Of a DNA stretch of 64,000 nt, positions 55,529 to 63,831 are shown one piece after another; positions within the stretch are counted from its first letter, which is position 1, and every line of letters begins with the position of its first letter. The notes under the pieces were generated by a model. That model made no database searches and was not told the DNA's origin. It worked only from the letters and a program-made list of their open reading frames with translations. This stretch comes from Salibacterium salarium (GTDB lineage: Bacteria; Bacillota; Bacilli; Bacillales; Marinococcaceae). The stretch is from assembly GCF_030813635.1 (NCBI RefSeq), contig NZ_JAUSUM010000002.1:372001-436000 (forward strand), in the 5' to 3' direction. The translations under genes and the position numbers were made by a program.

Positions 55529-56807
55529 ATTCAATCAGTTACAAGAAACGATTCATAAGGAAAAGCTCCCCAATGGATTAACCGTATATGTAATACCAAA
55601 ACCTGGTTTTCATAAGACATTTGCCTCTTTTACAACAAATTACGGTTCGATTGACAATCGCTTCGTCCCGATTGGAAAGAATGAAACAGTAGAAGTACCA
55701 GACGGAATCGCGCACTTTCTCGAACATAAAATGTTTGAAGATGAACAAGGCGATGTGTTCCAAACCTTTGGCGAGCAGGGGGCGTCTGCTAATGCGTTTA
55801 CTAGCTTCACAAAAACGGCTTATTTATTTTCGAGCACTCAGGAAACAGATAAAAATATAACTACTTTACTCGATTTTGTTCAGCATCCGTATTTCACCGA
55901 ACAAAGTGTAGAAAAAGAAAAAGGAATCATTGCACAAGAAATCCGTATGTATGAGGATAATCCCGATTGGCAGTTATTTTTTAACTTACTGTCGAATCTC
56001 TATCAACATCACCCGGTTAAGATTGATATTGCCGGAACTGTTGATTCGATTCATAAAATTACCAAAGATGATTTATATGAATGCTATGAAACGTTTTATC
56101 ATCCTTCTAATATGATATTATGCGTTGCTGGAGATGCAGATCCGGAACATATAATTCAGTTGGTAAAAGAGAATCAAGCAGCTAAATCGTTTAAAGCCCC
56201 AGATAAAATAGAACGAGTGTTAGAACAAGAGCCAGAAGCTGTGGCAAATTCTAAAACAGTAGTACCAATGAGTGTTAATACACCTAAAGTGATGATAGGC
56301 TATAAAATATTACCTACTGAAAAAGAAGGACAGGATTTACTCCGCTATGAACTTTCCGTTGAAATTTTATTAGAAGCGTTGTTTGGAGCAGGATCCGATG
56401 CCTATGAAGCCCTATATGAAGAAGGGTTGATTGATGATTCTTTTTCATCAGAGTTTATGCTGGAACGTTCAGTTTCTTTTGTTGCAATTGGCGGAGATAC
56501 GTCTGATCCTGAAACGTTCGAACAGCGAATTATGGATACTTTAGATAAAGCAATGAATGATGGTATCGATGATGAACAAATAGAGAGAGTAAGAAATAAG
56601 AAAATTGGCGGGTTTTTAAAACAATTGAATTCACCAGAGTTTATGGCTAATCAATACACGGATTATGCTTTTCATGACTTGCACATGTTTGATGCTGTAC
56701 CTTTACTAGAACAAATTACGGCAGAAGAAGTGAATGCCTTTCTTTCTACTTTGTTTCAAGAAAAAGCACGGGCGGTGTCCCAAATTACCAAAAAGCAGGC
56801 TGGATAA
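55512..56807 (+). CDS. ymfH: M16 family zinc peptidase YmfH
   Basis: A 431-residue M16 peptidase with the intact zinc motif HFLEH (68-72) in GIAHFLEHKMFE and the distal Glu in AQEIRMYEDNP near 134-144. It overlaps ymfF by 17 nt, supporting a heteromeric enzyme of one active and one inactive subunit, like AlbE/AlbF or mitochondrial processing peptidase. The substrate is not known. The next gene starts 2 nt later. Confidence 0.91.
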   Translation: MTEVIKFNQLQETIHKEKLPNGLTVYVIPKPGFHKTFASFTTNYGSIDNRFVPIGKNETVEVPDGIAHFLEHKMFEDEQGDVFQTFGEQGASANAFTSFTKTAYLFSSTQETDKNITTLLDFVQHPYFTEQSVEKEKGIIAQEIRMYEDNPDWQLFFNLLSNLYQHHPVKIDIAGTVDSIHKITKDDLYECYETFYHPSNMILCVAGDADPEHIIQLVKENQAAKSFKAPDKIERVLEQEPEAVANSKTVVPMSVNTPKVMIGYKILPTEKEGQDLLRYELSVEILLEALFGAGSDAYEALYEEGLIDDSFSSEFMLERSVSFVAIGGDTSDPETFEQRIMDTLDKAMNDGIDDEQIERVRNKKIGGFLKQLNSPEFMANQYTDYAFHDLHMFDAVPLLEQITAEEVNAFLSTLFQEKARAVSQITKKQAG

Positions 56808-56809
56808 TA

Positions 56810-57529
56810 ATGAACGGTTTTACGCTTATTACAGGAGCTAGTGGTGCAATAGGTGGAGCAATTGCACTTTCTTTAGCAGAAGAAGGGCACTCTTTATTTC
56901 TGCATTACCATCGTTCTAAACAAGCCATTATGAAATTAAAAGCACAATGTGAAGCATTAGGCGTAAAGGCATATATTGTCCAAAGTGATTTGTCAAAACG
57001 GGAGGGGGTGGAGCAACTATACAATCAGCTCCATTCTCCTGTGGAGACGGTAGTGTATAATTGCGGAACACAAAACTACGGATTTTATCAGGATAATACC
57101 GATGATGAGTTATATGAACTGGCTCATCTTCACTTATTAAACGCGATGCTGCTAGTAAAAAAATTAATCCCATCCATGATTACCCAAAAAAGAGGACAAA
57201 TTGTAATGATTTCTTCCATTTGGGGAGACAGAGGAGCTGCTCTTGAAGCGGCTTATTCTGCTATGAAGGGCGGTATTAACACGTTTGTTAAAGCGCTCGC
57301 GAAAGAAACAGCCCCCTCTAATATTCGAGTGAATGCTGTTGCTCCAGGTGTTATCGATACTCCAATGATGGAGAACTTTTCAGAAGACGTACGGGAACAG
57401 CTTAGAGAAGATATCCCATCCGGACGGTTAGGTACAGTAGATGAAGTGGCAGATGCCGTCACTTTTTTGATAGGAGAAAAGGCTCGTTATATAAATGGCC
57501 ACATTCTCGATATAAACGGTGGATGGTAA
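56810..57529 (+). CDS. ymfI: short-chain dehydrogenase/reductase YmfI
   Basis: A 239-residue SDR oxidoreductase. The cofactor motif TGASGAIGGAIA is at 8-19 and the active-site set Ser135/136, Tyr149 and Lys153 (AAYSAMKGG) is complete. The VNAVAPGVIDTPMM segment is near 178-191. Downstream of ymfFH with a 2-nt gap. The natural substrate is unknown; FabG-like sequence suggests a 3-oxoacyl reductase type. Confidence 0.9.
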   Translation: MNGFTLITGASGAIGGAIALSLAEEGHSLFLHYHRSKQAIMKLKAQCEALGVKAYIVQSDLSKREGVEQLYNQLHSPVETVVYNCGTQNYGFYQDNTDDELYELAHLHLLNAMLLVKKLIPSMITQKRGQIVMISSIWGDRGAALEAAYSAMKGGINTFVKALAKETAPSNIRVNAVAPGVIDTPMMENFSEDVREQLREDIPSGRLGTVDEVADAVTFLIGEKARYINGHILDINGGW

Positions 57530-57608
57530 AAGACCATGCAATAAAACACATATATTCCCTCTTTGTTGAGCATGCTAGAAAAGAAAACATCTTGAAGGAG
57601 GAAATAAA

Positions 57609-57866
57609 ATGTCTGTTTTAGATAATTGGGATCAATGGAAACAATTTCTGGATGGAAGGTTGGATCAAGCTAAACAAGAAGGGATGAACGATGGTGTAGT
57701 GTCAGATGTAGCCTATGAAGTTGGAGAATATTTAGCAAATGATGTAGATCCAAAGAATGAACAAGAACGAATTCTTTCCGATCTTTGGCATGTGGCTGAT
57801 AACGAAGAACAGCACGCGATAGCGAACATGATGGTAAAGCTGGTACAATCAGATTCATCAAAATAA
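57609..57866 (+). CDS. ymfJ: YmfJ, DUF3243 family protein
   Basis: An 85-residue all-helical protein of the DUF3243 family. MSVLDNWDQWKQFLDGRLDQAKQEGM, the VAYEVGEYLANDVDPKNEQERILSDLW region, and ANMMVKLVQ near the end agree with the family in sequence and length. Function is unknown. GGAGGAAATAAA precedes ATG 57609. A terminator follows. Confidence 0.9.
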   Translation: MSVLDNWDQWKQFLDGRLDQAKQEGMNDGVVSDVAYEVGEYLANDVDPKNEQERILSDLWHVADNEEQHAIANMMVKLVQSDSSK

Positions 57867-57872
57867 GAGGAC

Positions 57873-57916
57873 AAAGCTGCCCAACAAGGTGTACTCACCG
57901 AAGGGCGGCTTCTTTT
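57873..57916 (+). terminator. intrinsic terminator after ymfJ
   Basis: AAGCTGCCC (57874-57882) pairs with GGGCGGCTT (57903-57911), one G-U pair, enclosing a second stem GGTG/CACC (57888-57899) and followed by CTTTT. Confidence 0.85.
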
Positions 57917-58037
57917 ATAGTTGAATATAAACAAGGAGATTATTCTTAATCTGGGAATAGTACTGTTCAAATGAAGAAAAATAGCGTAAAATGACAAATA
58001 TCTGAAAAGATTGTCTGTCAAATAAGGAGAGAGTAGC

Positions 58038-58814
58038 ATGGAAGGGAAGAAAGAATGGTACTTGGAATATGAAATCCATCAAAATCGTCCTGGACTTTTG
58101 GGAGATATTTCTTCTTTGCTTGGTATTCTTTCTATAAATATTATTACGATAAATGGTGTCGAAGATAGACGACGAGGATTGCTGATTCGAAGCAAACATG
58201 ACGATCAGGTTATCCGTTTAAGAGCTATTCTCGATACGATGGACAACATTACAGTACGAAAGGTAAGAGAACCACGCCTTCGTGATCGACTCGCAGTAAT
58301 GCATGGTCGTTATATAGAGCGAGATGCGGATGATAAAAAGACTTTCCGCTTTGTGCGTGATGAACTCGGCTTACTGGTTGATTTTATGGCAGAATTGTTT
58401 AAAAAAGACCGGCACTATCTCGTTGGTATAAGAGGTATGCCAAGAGTTGGAAAAACTGAATCTTTGGTGGCAGCAAGTGTATGTGCCAACAAACGCTGGT
58501 CTTTTATTTCATCGACACTGCTAAGACAAACGGTGCGTAATCAGTTAGCTGAGGACGAATTGGAAGAGGGGCATATATATATTATTGACGGCATCGTGTC
58601 GATGATGCGTGCCCCGGAAAAACATCAACAACTGGTTCATGATATTATGAAACAGCCGGCGGTTAAAGTGGTGGAGCATCCCGACATTTTTGTGAGGGAA
58701 TCTAGGTACACAATGGACGATTTTGATTGTATGATTGAACTGCGTAATAATGAAACAGAAGAGATTACGTATGAAGTGATAGAATCTGGCTTTTCGTCTT
58801 TCGATATCAGTTAA
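58038..58814 (+). CDS. ymfK: YmfK, DUF3388 family P-loop protein
   Basis: A 258-residue protein of the DUF3388 family, function unknown. Residues about 5-78 look like an ACT-type domain (YEIHQNRPGLLGDISSLLGILSINIITING). A second part holds a P-loop, GMPRVGKT (133-140), and an acidic YIIDGIVSMM that could serve as Walker B. An amino-acid or nucleotide sensor is possible. It lies between ymfJ and ymfM as in B. subtilis. Confidence 0.88.
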   Translation: MEGKKEWYLEYEIHQNRPGLLGDISSLLGILSINIITINGVEDRRRGLLIRSKHDDQVIRLRAILDTMDNITVRKVREPRLRDRLAVMHGRYIERDADDKKTFRFVRDELGLLVDFMAELFKKDRHYLVGIRGMPRVGKTESLVAASVCANKRWSFISSTLLRQTVRNQLAEDELEEGHIYIIDGIVSMMRAPEKHQQLVHDIMKQPAVKVVEHPDIFVRESRYTMDDFDCMIELRNNETEEITYEVIESGFSSFDIS

Positions 58815-58830
58815 GTGGTAGGTGTTAATA

Positions 58831-59751
58831 GTGTCAGAGCTTGGGCAATTTTTAAAAACAAAAAGAGAAGAACAAGGATTATCTATTGAAAAACTGCAAG
58901 ACATGACAAAGATTCAAAAGCGCTATCTTACAGCGATTGAAGAAGGACGTTATGATTCTTTGCCTGGGGCATTTTACACGCGTGCATTTGTAAAAAGTTA
59001 CTCAGAAGCTTTAGGATTATATCCAGACGATGTGTTTGAATCATTTGGAAATGAGTTGCCTCAACCTAAACAACAAACAACAGATTTACCATCTCGGGCA
59101 GAAAAAGCGAGTCCGAAAGTCCCGAAAAAAAAGCGCCGGAAATCTACGTTTCTTCCAGCTATAATGGGCATTTTATTTTTGGTAGTAGTAGCAGCAGGCA
59201 TATATCTTGTTGTGCAAGATGCAAATCAAGGAAACTCGGAAGGAAATAATCCTGACGAAGAACCTTCTATTGAGATGGATGCAAGTGAGGAATCTGATTC
59301 AAATGAGCAAGATCAAGCAGATGAGAACGGGCAATCTGAACCTAATGAAGAACAACAAGAGGATGTATCTGAGGAAGAATCCGATTCTAATGAGAATACG
59401 GAAAAAGATAGTGAGGATGAAGAACCCGAAGAAACAATAAAACCAGAATTAGTTTCTACAGAACAAGGGAACCGCTCTACATATGATGTATCCGGAGCGA
59501 AAGAGATGCAGATTGAATTGCAAATTGATGGAAATTCCTATATCGATATTAAAGACGAAGAGGGAGCTACTCTTGAAGAATCAGCTACTTTTAAAGAGGA
59601 AAGTACGTTTGAACTTGACTTTAGCGATGAGGAATATGTGAAAGTCAATATTGGTAATACATCTGTTGTTACGCTCTATTTCAATGGCGAAGAAATAGAT
59701 TACCCCGTAGATAATGCTCATCAGCATATTATCTTTGATAAACAGCCATAA
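58831..59751 (+). CDS. ymfM: YmfM, RodZ-like membrane protein
   Basis: A 306-residue bitopic protein related to RodZ, which ties MreB to the cell wall machinery. An N-terminal HTH_25 domain (1-70: GQFLKTKREEQGLSIEKLQ, RYLTAIEEGRYDSLPGAFYTRAFVKSYSEAL), a basic KKKRRKS patch, one membrane helix (about 110-130), a very acidic linker of about 75 residues, and a beta-rich DUF4115 domain (about 220-305). I prefer GTG 58831, 6 nt after GGTAGGTG, over GTG 58822 which overlaps that site. Confidence 0.88.
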   Translation: MSELGQFLKTKREEQGLSIEKLQDMTKIQKRYLTAIEEGRYDSLPGAFYTRAFVKSYSEALGLYPDDVFESFGNELPQPKQQTTDLPSRAEKASPKVPKKKRRKSTFLPAIMGILFLVVVAAGIYLVVQDANQGNSEGNNPDEEPSIEMDASEESDSNEQDQADENGQSEPNEEQQEDVSEEESDSNENTEKDSEDEEPEETIKPELVSTEQGNRSTYDVSGAKEMQIELQIDGNSYIDIKDEEGATLEESATFKEESTFELDFSDEEYVKVNIGNTSVVTLYFNGEEIDYPVDNAHQHIIFDKQP

Positions 59752-59756
59752 TAATA

Positions 59757-59801
59757 AAATTTCCTCCGGTAGGTTCCTATTCCTCCGGGGGATTTTTATT
59801 A
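59757..59801 (+). terminator. terminator hairpin after ymfM
   Basis: AAATTTCCTCCGG near 59757-59769 pairs, with a bulge and G-U pairs, with CCGGGGGATTTTT (59785-59797); TAGG/CCTA forms an inner stem. A T-rich end follows. Confidence 0.75.
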
Positions 59802-59854
59802 TAGAGAACAGCGTTAATACGAAAAATATACTTATTGTTCTTTTCTTTGTGAGC

Positions 59855-59885
59855 TTGCTAGTCACTTTTTGGTTGATTGTATGAT
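59855..59885 (+). promoter_or_regulatory. possible promoter for pgsA
   Basis: TTGCTA (59855-59860) and TATGAT (59880-59885) are separated by 19 nt, longer than optimal. It lies in the 219-nt gap between ymfM and pgsA, which otherwise holds only the terminator. Confidence 0.35.
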
Positions 59886-59970
59886 ACAATAGGAATGAAT
59901 TCTTTAGGTGCGGACTGACATGCTCATTTTACGTACAGGTTAACACGGTAATGAAACGAGGGACCAACTG

Positions 59971-60549
59971 ATGAACTTGCCTAACAAGATAACGCTCGCC
60001 CGGATTCTTCTAATTCCTGTTTTTATGGTATTGATGCTTGTTCCTTTTTCATTTGGAAATTGGAATTTTCAAGGGACTGTACTCCCTTTTACTCATCTTG
60101 CGGGTGCGATTTTATTTATTTTGGCTGCTGCTACCGATTGGCTTGACGGTTACATAGCTAGAAAGCAAAACCTTGTCAGTAATTTTGGTAAATTTCTAGA
60201 CCCTTTAGCTGACAAATTGCTTGTAACAGCTGCTTTATTATCGTTAATTGAAATCGGAATTTTGCCGGCTTGGATGGCCATTGTGATTTTAAGCCGAGAA
60301 TTTGCAGTGACAGGAATGCGGTTAGTTGCAGCTTCTGATGGACAAGTGATTGCAGCGAGTGGAATAGCAAAGTGGAAGACAGTATTTCAAATGGCTGCGC
60401 TTGCTATATTACTCTTGCATAACGTACCGTTTGAAACATGGAATATACCACTTGGGATGATTCTTATGTGGATTGCCGTCTTATTAACGATTATTTCGGG
60501 GATTGACTACTTTGTAAAAAACAAGCATATCTTTCGCCATTCGATGTAA
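59971..60549 (+). CDS. pgsA: CDP-diacylglycerol-glycerol-3-phosphate 3-phosphatidyltransferase
   Basis: A 192-residue membrane enzyme that makes phosphatidylglycerol phosphate from CDP-diacylglycerol, the product of CdsA in this window. The CDP-alcohol phosphatidyltransferase signature DWLDGYIARKQNLVSNFGKF then LDPLADK is near 57-83 with all Asp residues. Four to five hydrophobic helices are present. It precedes cinA by 21 nt, the standard arrangement. Confidence 0.95.
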   Translation: MNLPNKITLARILLIPVFMVLMLVPFSFGNWNFQGTVLPFTHLAGAILFILAAATDWLDGYIARKQNLVSNFGKFLDPLADKLLVTAALLSLIEIGILPAWMAIVILSREFAVTGMRLVAASDGQVIAASGIAKWKTVFQMAALAILLLHNVPFETWNIPLGMILMWIAVLLTIISGIDYFVKNKHIFRHSM

Positions 60550-60570
60550 GGAGAATTCGGAGGGAAAACA

Positions 60571-61812
60571 ATGAATGCAGAAATAATTGCAGTAGGATCT
60601 GAACTATTATTAGGACAAATTGCAAACACGAATGGTCAATATTTGTCAACGGAATTAGCTGGAATCGGTGTGAATGTCTATCGTCATACTGTTGTGGGCG
60701 ATAATGAGAAAAGATTGCTAGCTTCCCTTGATGAAGCAACAAATCGAGCAGATGTTGTTATGATTACAGGCGGGTTGGGCCCGACTCAAGATGATTTAAC
60801 AAAAGAGGTCGTTTCCCGTTTTATCGGTAAACCATTAAAATATCATGAAAAAACCCTTGAAAATATGGAACAGTTTTTCAAGAAACGACAAAAAGAAATG
60901 CCGATGAATAACAAAAAGCAGGCTCACTATACAGAAGGTGCTGATGTGTTTTATAATAGAGCCGGACTTGCCTGCGGTATGGCTATTGAATATAAAGATA
61001 CTTTCATTATTTTATTACCGGGACCGCCTCGTGAATTAAAGCACATGTATGAACATGACGTGAAATCCTATATATTAAACAAGCTTGAGGAAGATTCTCT
61101 TGTACTATCAAGAGTTCTCCGCTTTTTTAGTATTGGAGAATCCAGATTAGAAGAGCAATTGCTCGACCTCATTGAAGCTCAAACCAACCCAACCATTGCT
61201 CCGCTTGCTTCTGATGGAGAGGTTACCGTAAGAATGACAGCCAAAGCCGTTAATCGTAAGGAAGCGGAAGGATTATTGGATACATTGGAAAGTCGTATTA
61301 GAGAAAGAGTCGGGGATTATATATACGGTAAAGAAACAGAATCTCTTCCCTTTCAGACCGTTCGTTTCTTTCAGGATACAGGGAAAACTCTTTCCGTTGC
61401 TGAAAGCTTGACGGGAGGTTGGTTTTCAAAGGCTTTAGTGGACGTTCCAGGTGCTTCAAATATTTTTGAAGGATCTTTGACCGTATACTCTGAACAAGCA
61501 AAGACAGATGTATTAAGAGTAGACAGTAGTGTGATAGAAGAATTCGGCACGGTCAGTAAAGAATGCGCAGAACAAATGGCTGAGCGTGTACGTCAATTGT
61601 ATAGTACTGATATCGGTATTAGTTTTACCGGAGTAGCGGGTCCTGATGCGGTAGAAGGAAAGGAGCCGGGAACGGTTTGGATTGGTATTGCTGGTCCTGA
61701 GCATGTTACAGCACATTTATTAAATCTCACTGGAAACCGTGATTACGTCCGTCTGTTGGCGGTTTATTACGGTTGCTGGTTTTTATTGAAAGAAAAGGTG
61801 GTAAACGAATGA
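60571..61812 (+). CDS. cinA: CinA, competence/damage-inducible protein, nicotinamide-nucleotide amidase family
   Basis: A 413-residue two-domain protein. The N-terminal MoCF-like domain (1-170) has AVGSELLLGQIANTNGQYLS and TGGLGPTQDDLTKEV; the C-terminal PncC-like domain (about 255-410) has VAESLTGGWFSKALVDVPGAS and ISFTGVAGPDAVEGKEPGTVWIG. The family recycles NMN and is often co-expressed with recA. Its stop overlaps the following helicase gene by 4 nt (ATGA), so the two are likely coupled. Confidence 0.95.
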   Translation: MNAEIIAVGSELLLGQIANTNGQYLSTELAGIGVNVYRHTVVGDNEKRLLASLDEATNRADVVMITGGLGPTQDDLTKEVVSRFIGKPLKYHEKTLENMEQFFKKRQKEMPMNNKKQAHYTEGADVFYNRAGLACGMAIEYKDTFIILLPGPPRELKHMYEHDVKSYILNKLEEDSLVLSRVLRFFSIGESRLEEQLLDLIEAQTNPTIAPLASDGEVTVRMTAKAVNRKEAEGLLDTLESRIRERVGDYIYGKETESLPFQTVRFFQDTGKTLSVAESLTGGWFSKALVDVPGASNIFEGSLTVYSEQAKTDVLRVDSSVIEEFGTVSKECAEQMAERVRQLYSTDIGISFTGVAGPDAVEGKEPGTVWIGIAGPEHVTAHLLNLTGNRDYVRLLAVYYGCWFLLKEKVVNE

Positions 61813-63422
61813 CGTATTTTGATGATTTTGAAGTAAAAGATGAAATAAAACAAGCAGTGCGGGAAATGGGTTTTGAAGAACCTTCCCCTGTTCAAGAAAA
61901 AGCGATTCCGGAGATTTTGCAATCAAAAGACTTAATCGGGCAGGCTCAAACCGGAACTGGGAAGACTGCTGCGTTTGGCATTCCGCTCATTAACCGCATA
62001 ACAGATGAATCTCATGTTCAAGCAATGATTTTGACGCCGACCAGAGAATTGGCTATCCAAGTATCTGGAGAATTGCAAAAGCTGTCTAAACATTTAAACA
62101 TTCGAACCCTTCCTATTTATGGTGGACAATCAATTGGTCATCAGATTAAAGCGTTAAAACAAGGTGTTCAAATTGTAATTGGGACTCCGGGACGTGTTCA
62201 AGACCATTTGCGTCGTAAGACGTTAAAATTGGACCGTGTTCGCTCGGTAGTACTTGATGAAGCAGACGAAATGTTGGATATGGGTTTTATTGACGATATT
62301 GAGACAATTTTAAAACAAATTAATGTAGACCGCCAAACCTTGCTATTTTCTGCGACAATCCCTCCAGCGATTCGAAAGTTATCGAAGCGTTATATGGTGA
62401 AACCAACAACGATTTCGGTTAATAAAAGTGAAGTAACTGCACCTTCCATTGATCAAGTCTATTATAAAGTACTTGAACGCAACAAACAGGAATCGCTTTG
62501 CCGTATTCTTGATAGCCAAGACCCTGAGCTTGGAATTATTTTTTGCCGTACGAAAAAAGGTGTCTCTGAATTAGCAGAAGTTCTGCAAGCTAGAGGTTAT
62601 TTAGCAGATGGATTGCACGGGGACTTAACTCAATATCAACGAGATGAAGTGATGAACAAATTTAGAAAAGGAACGATTGAATTTCTAGTTGCAACAGATG
62701 TTGCTGCTCGCGGTATTGATGTATTGAACGTAAGCCACGTTATTAATTATGATATTCCACAGGACCCTGAAAGTTATGTACATCGTATCGGCAGAACAGG
62801 AAGAGCAGGACGAAAAGGACAAGCATTAACTCTTGTTACACCAAGGGAAATGAAACACCTTCGTTCAATTGAAGCGGAAATTAAAATGGTTATTCCTACT
62901 CAAAATGTTCCAACCATAGAAGAAGTTGTGGAAAAACAACAGGAATCTTGGAAAAAATTAATTGTTGACCAGTTTCAAGATGAACAAAGTTTATCCTTAT
63001 TTGATGATATATCGGATGAACTTTTGGCAGAATATGACGCAAAAAATATTATCCGTTCTTTAATGAAAATGAATTTTTCTGCGTCTATAGCCCAAACCAA
63101 TGATGGTTATAACTTTGGTGAAACCGGTGGCGCTAAGGGCATGATTCGGTTCTTTATCAATGTAGGAAGAAATGTAAATATGACTCCTAAAATTTTGATT
63201 CAAGAAATATCGGATGCGGTAGGTATTTCCGGGAAAGCAATAGGACGTATCGATATTTTTGAAAACTTCACGTTTGTTGAAGTACCGGAAGATTCTGCTC
63301 CTTTTGTTTATGAAGCTCTTCGTTATTCGCGTATTAATGGAGCAAGAGTTAACCTTGAACCTGCTAAGCCACGTCCAAAGCGTTCCAACACAGCGCCTGC
63401 ACAATCACGTTCTTCTAAATAG
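61809..63422 (+). CDS. DEAD-box RNA helicase with DbpA RNA-binding domain
   Basis: A 537-residue helicase. Motifs in order: Q motif PSPVQEKAIP (26-35), Walker A AQTGTGKT (46-53), PTRELAIQ (76-83), TPGR (125-128), DEAD (149-152), SAT near 182-184, and the C-domain motifs ARGID and HRIGRTGRAGRKG. The end (about 430-510) is a DbpA-type RRM (GMIRFFINVGRNVNMTPKILIQEISDAV, IGRIDIFENFTFVEVP), which in DbpA/YxiN binds 23S rRNA hairpin 92. It could be dbpA- or deaD-like. I start at ATG 61809, overlapping cinA, after AAAAGGTGG; the longer frame from 61773 lies within cinA. Its location between cinA and recA is not the usual one. Confidence 0.92.
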   Translation: MTYFDDFEVKDEIKQAVREMGFEEPSPVQEKAIPEILQSKDLIGQAQTGTGKTAAFGIPLINRITDESHVQAMILTPTRELAIQVSGELQKLSKHLNIRTLPIYGGQSIGHQIKALKQGVQIVIGTPGRVQDHLRRKTLKLDRVRSVVLDEADEMLDMGFIDDIETILKQINVDRQTLLFSATIPPAIRKLSKRYMVKPTTISVNKSEVTAPSIDQVYYKVLERNKQESLCRILDSQDPELGIIFCRTKKGVSELAEVLQARGYLADGLHGDLTQYQRDEVMNKFRKGTIEFLVATDVAARGIDVLNVSHVINYDIPQDPESYVHRIGRTGRAGRKGQALTLVTPREMKHLRSIEAEIKMVIPTQNVPTIEEVVEKQQESWKKLIVDQFQDEQSLSLFDDISDELLAEYDAKNIIRSLMKMNFSASIAQTNDGYNFGETGGAKGMIRFFINVGRNVNMTPKILIQEISDAVGISGKAIGRIDIFENFTFVEVPEDSAPFVYEALRYSRINGARVNLEPAKPRPKRSNTAPAQSRSSK

Positions 63423-63435
63423 TACAACGGAACTA

Positions 63436-63472
63436 AAACTGTTCAAAGGAGTTTCCTTTGAACAGTTTGTTT
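63436..63472 (+). terminator. intrinsic terminator after the helicase gene
   Basis: AAACTGTTCAAAGGA (63436-63450) and TCCTTTGAACAGTTT (63454-63468) are a perfect 15-bp inverted repeat with a 3-nt loop, followed by GTTTT. Confidence 0.87.
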
Positions 63473-63549
63473 TACACTTGAGTGTTGTATTTATCTGTGG
63501 TTAAATATTTTTCCTTGACTATTGTATCTTTTATCTTCACAATAAAAGA

Positions 63550-63563
63550 CGAATAAATGTTCG
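63550..63563. promoter_or_regulatory. LexA (DinR) operator of recA
   Basis: CGAATAAATGTTCG matches the Gram-positive SOS box CGAAC-N4-GTTCG at all but one position (T for C). It lies 9 nt upstream of the recA -35 element, the typical relation in Bacillus recA. Confidence 0.85.
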
Positions 63564-63572
63564 CAAAAAGTA

Positions 63573-63601
63573 TTGGCAAACTATATAAAAAAAGGTATGA
63601 T
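63573..63601 (+). promoter_or_regulatory. sigma-A promoter of recA
   Basis: TTGGCA (63573-63578), 17-nt spacer, TATGAT (63596-63601). It gives a leader of roughly 220 nt before the recA ATG. A second possible -35, TTGACT (63515-63520), has a weak CACAAT -10 and is less likely. Confidence 0.7.
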
Positions 63602-63831
63602 AATTGTGGTGGTGAATCATTAACGGTCTTCGTTTCAATGGTCGTTCTAAATAGTTGTTTAATGTCTTTTTAACAGGGGCTGAGTATAAAAAGATGAGTC
63701 CGTTGTGTTAAACGCTAGGTCATTCGCAACCGGATATAGAACATATAAGAACGTCATACATCTGTAAGACTATTGCAGATTCGAATGTAAATTTTGTGCG
63801 TTTTCTTTATTAGAAAAAAGGAGAGATGGTC

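Larger units (their letters stand above)
63473..63831 (+). other. gene-free recA upstream region
   Basis: The gap from the helicase stop to recA is 409 nt. It holds the terminator above, a LexA box, the recA promoter and a long 5' leader of about 220 nt. In the leader ATCTG (63761-63765) and CAGAT (63776-63780) can pair around a 10-nt loop. No conserved riboswitch is evident and no open frame with a ribosome binding site was found. Confidence 0.6.

Noticed and set aside
63671-63715. Possible thiamine riboswitch or hammerhead-like core (GGGGCTGAG, GATGAGTCC) in the recA leader
   Set aside because: The partner motifs needed for either fold are absent; the match is to short common words.
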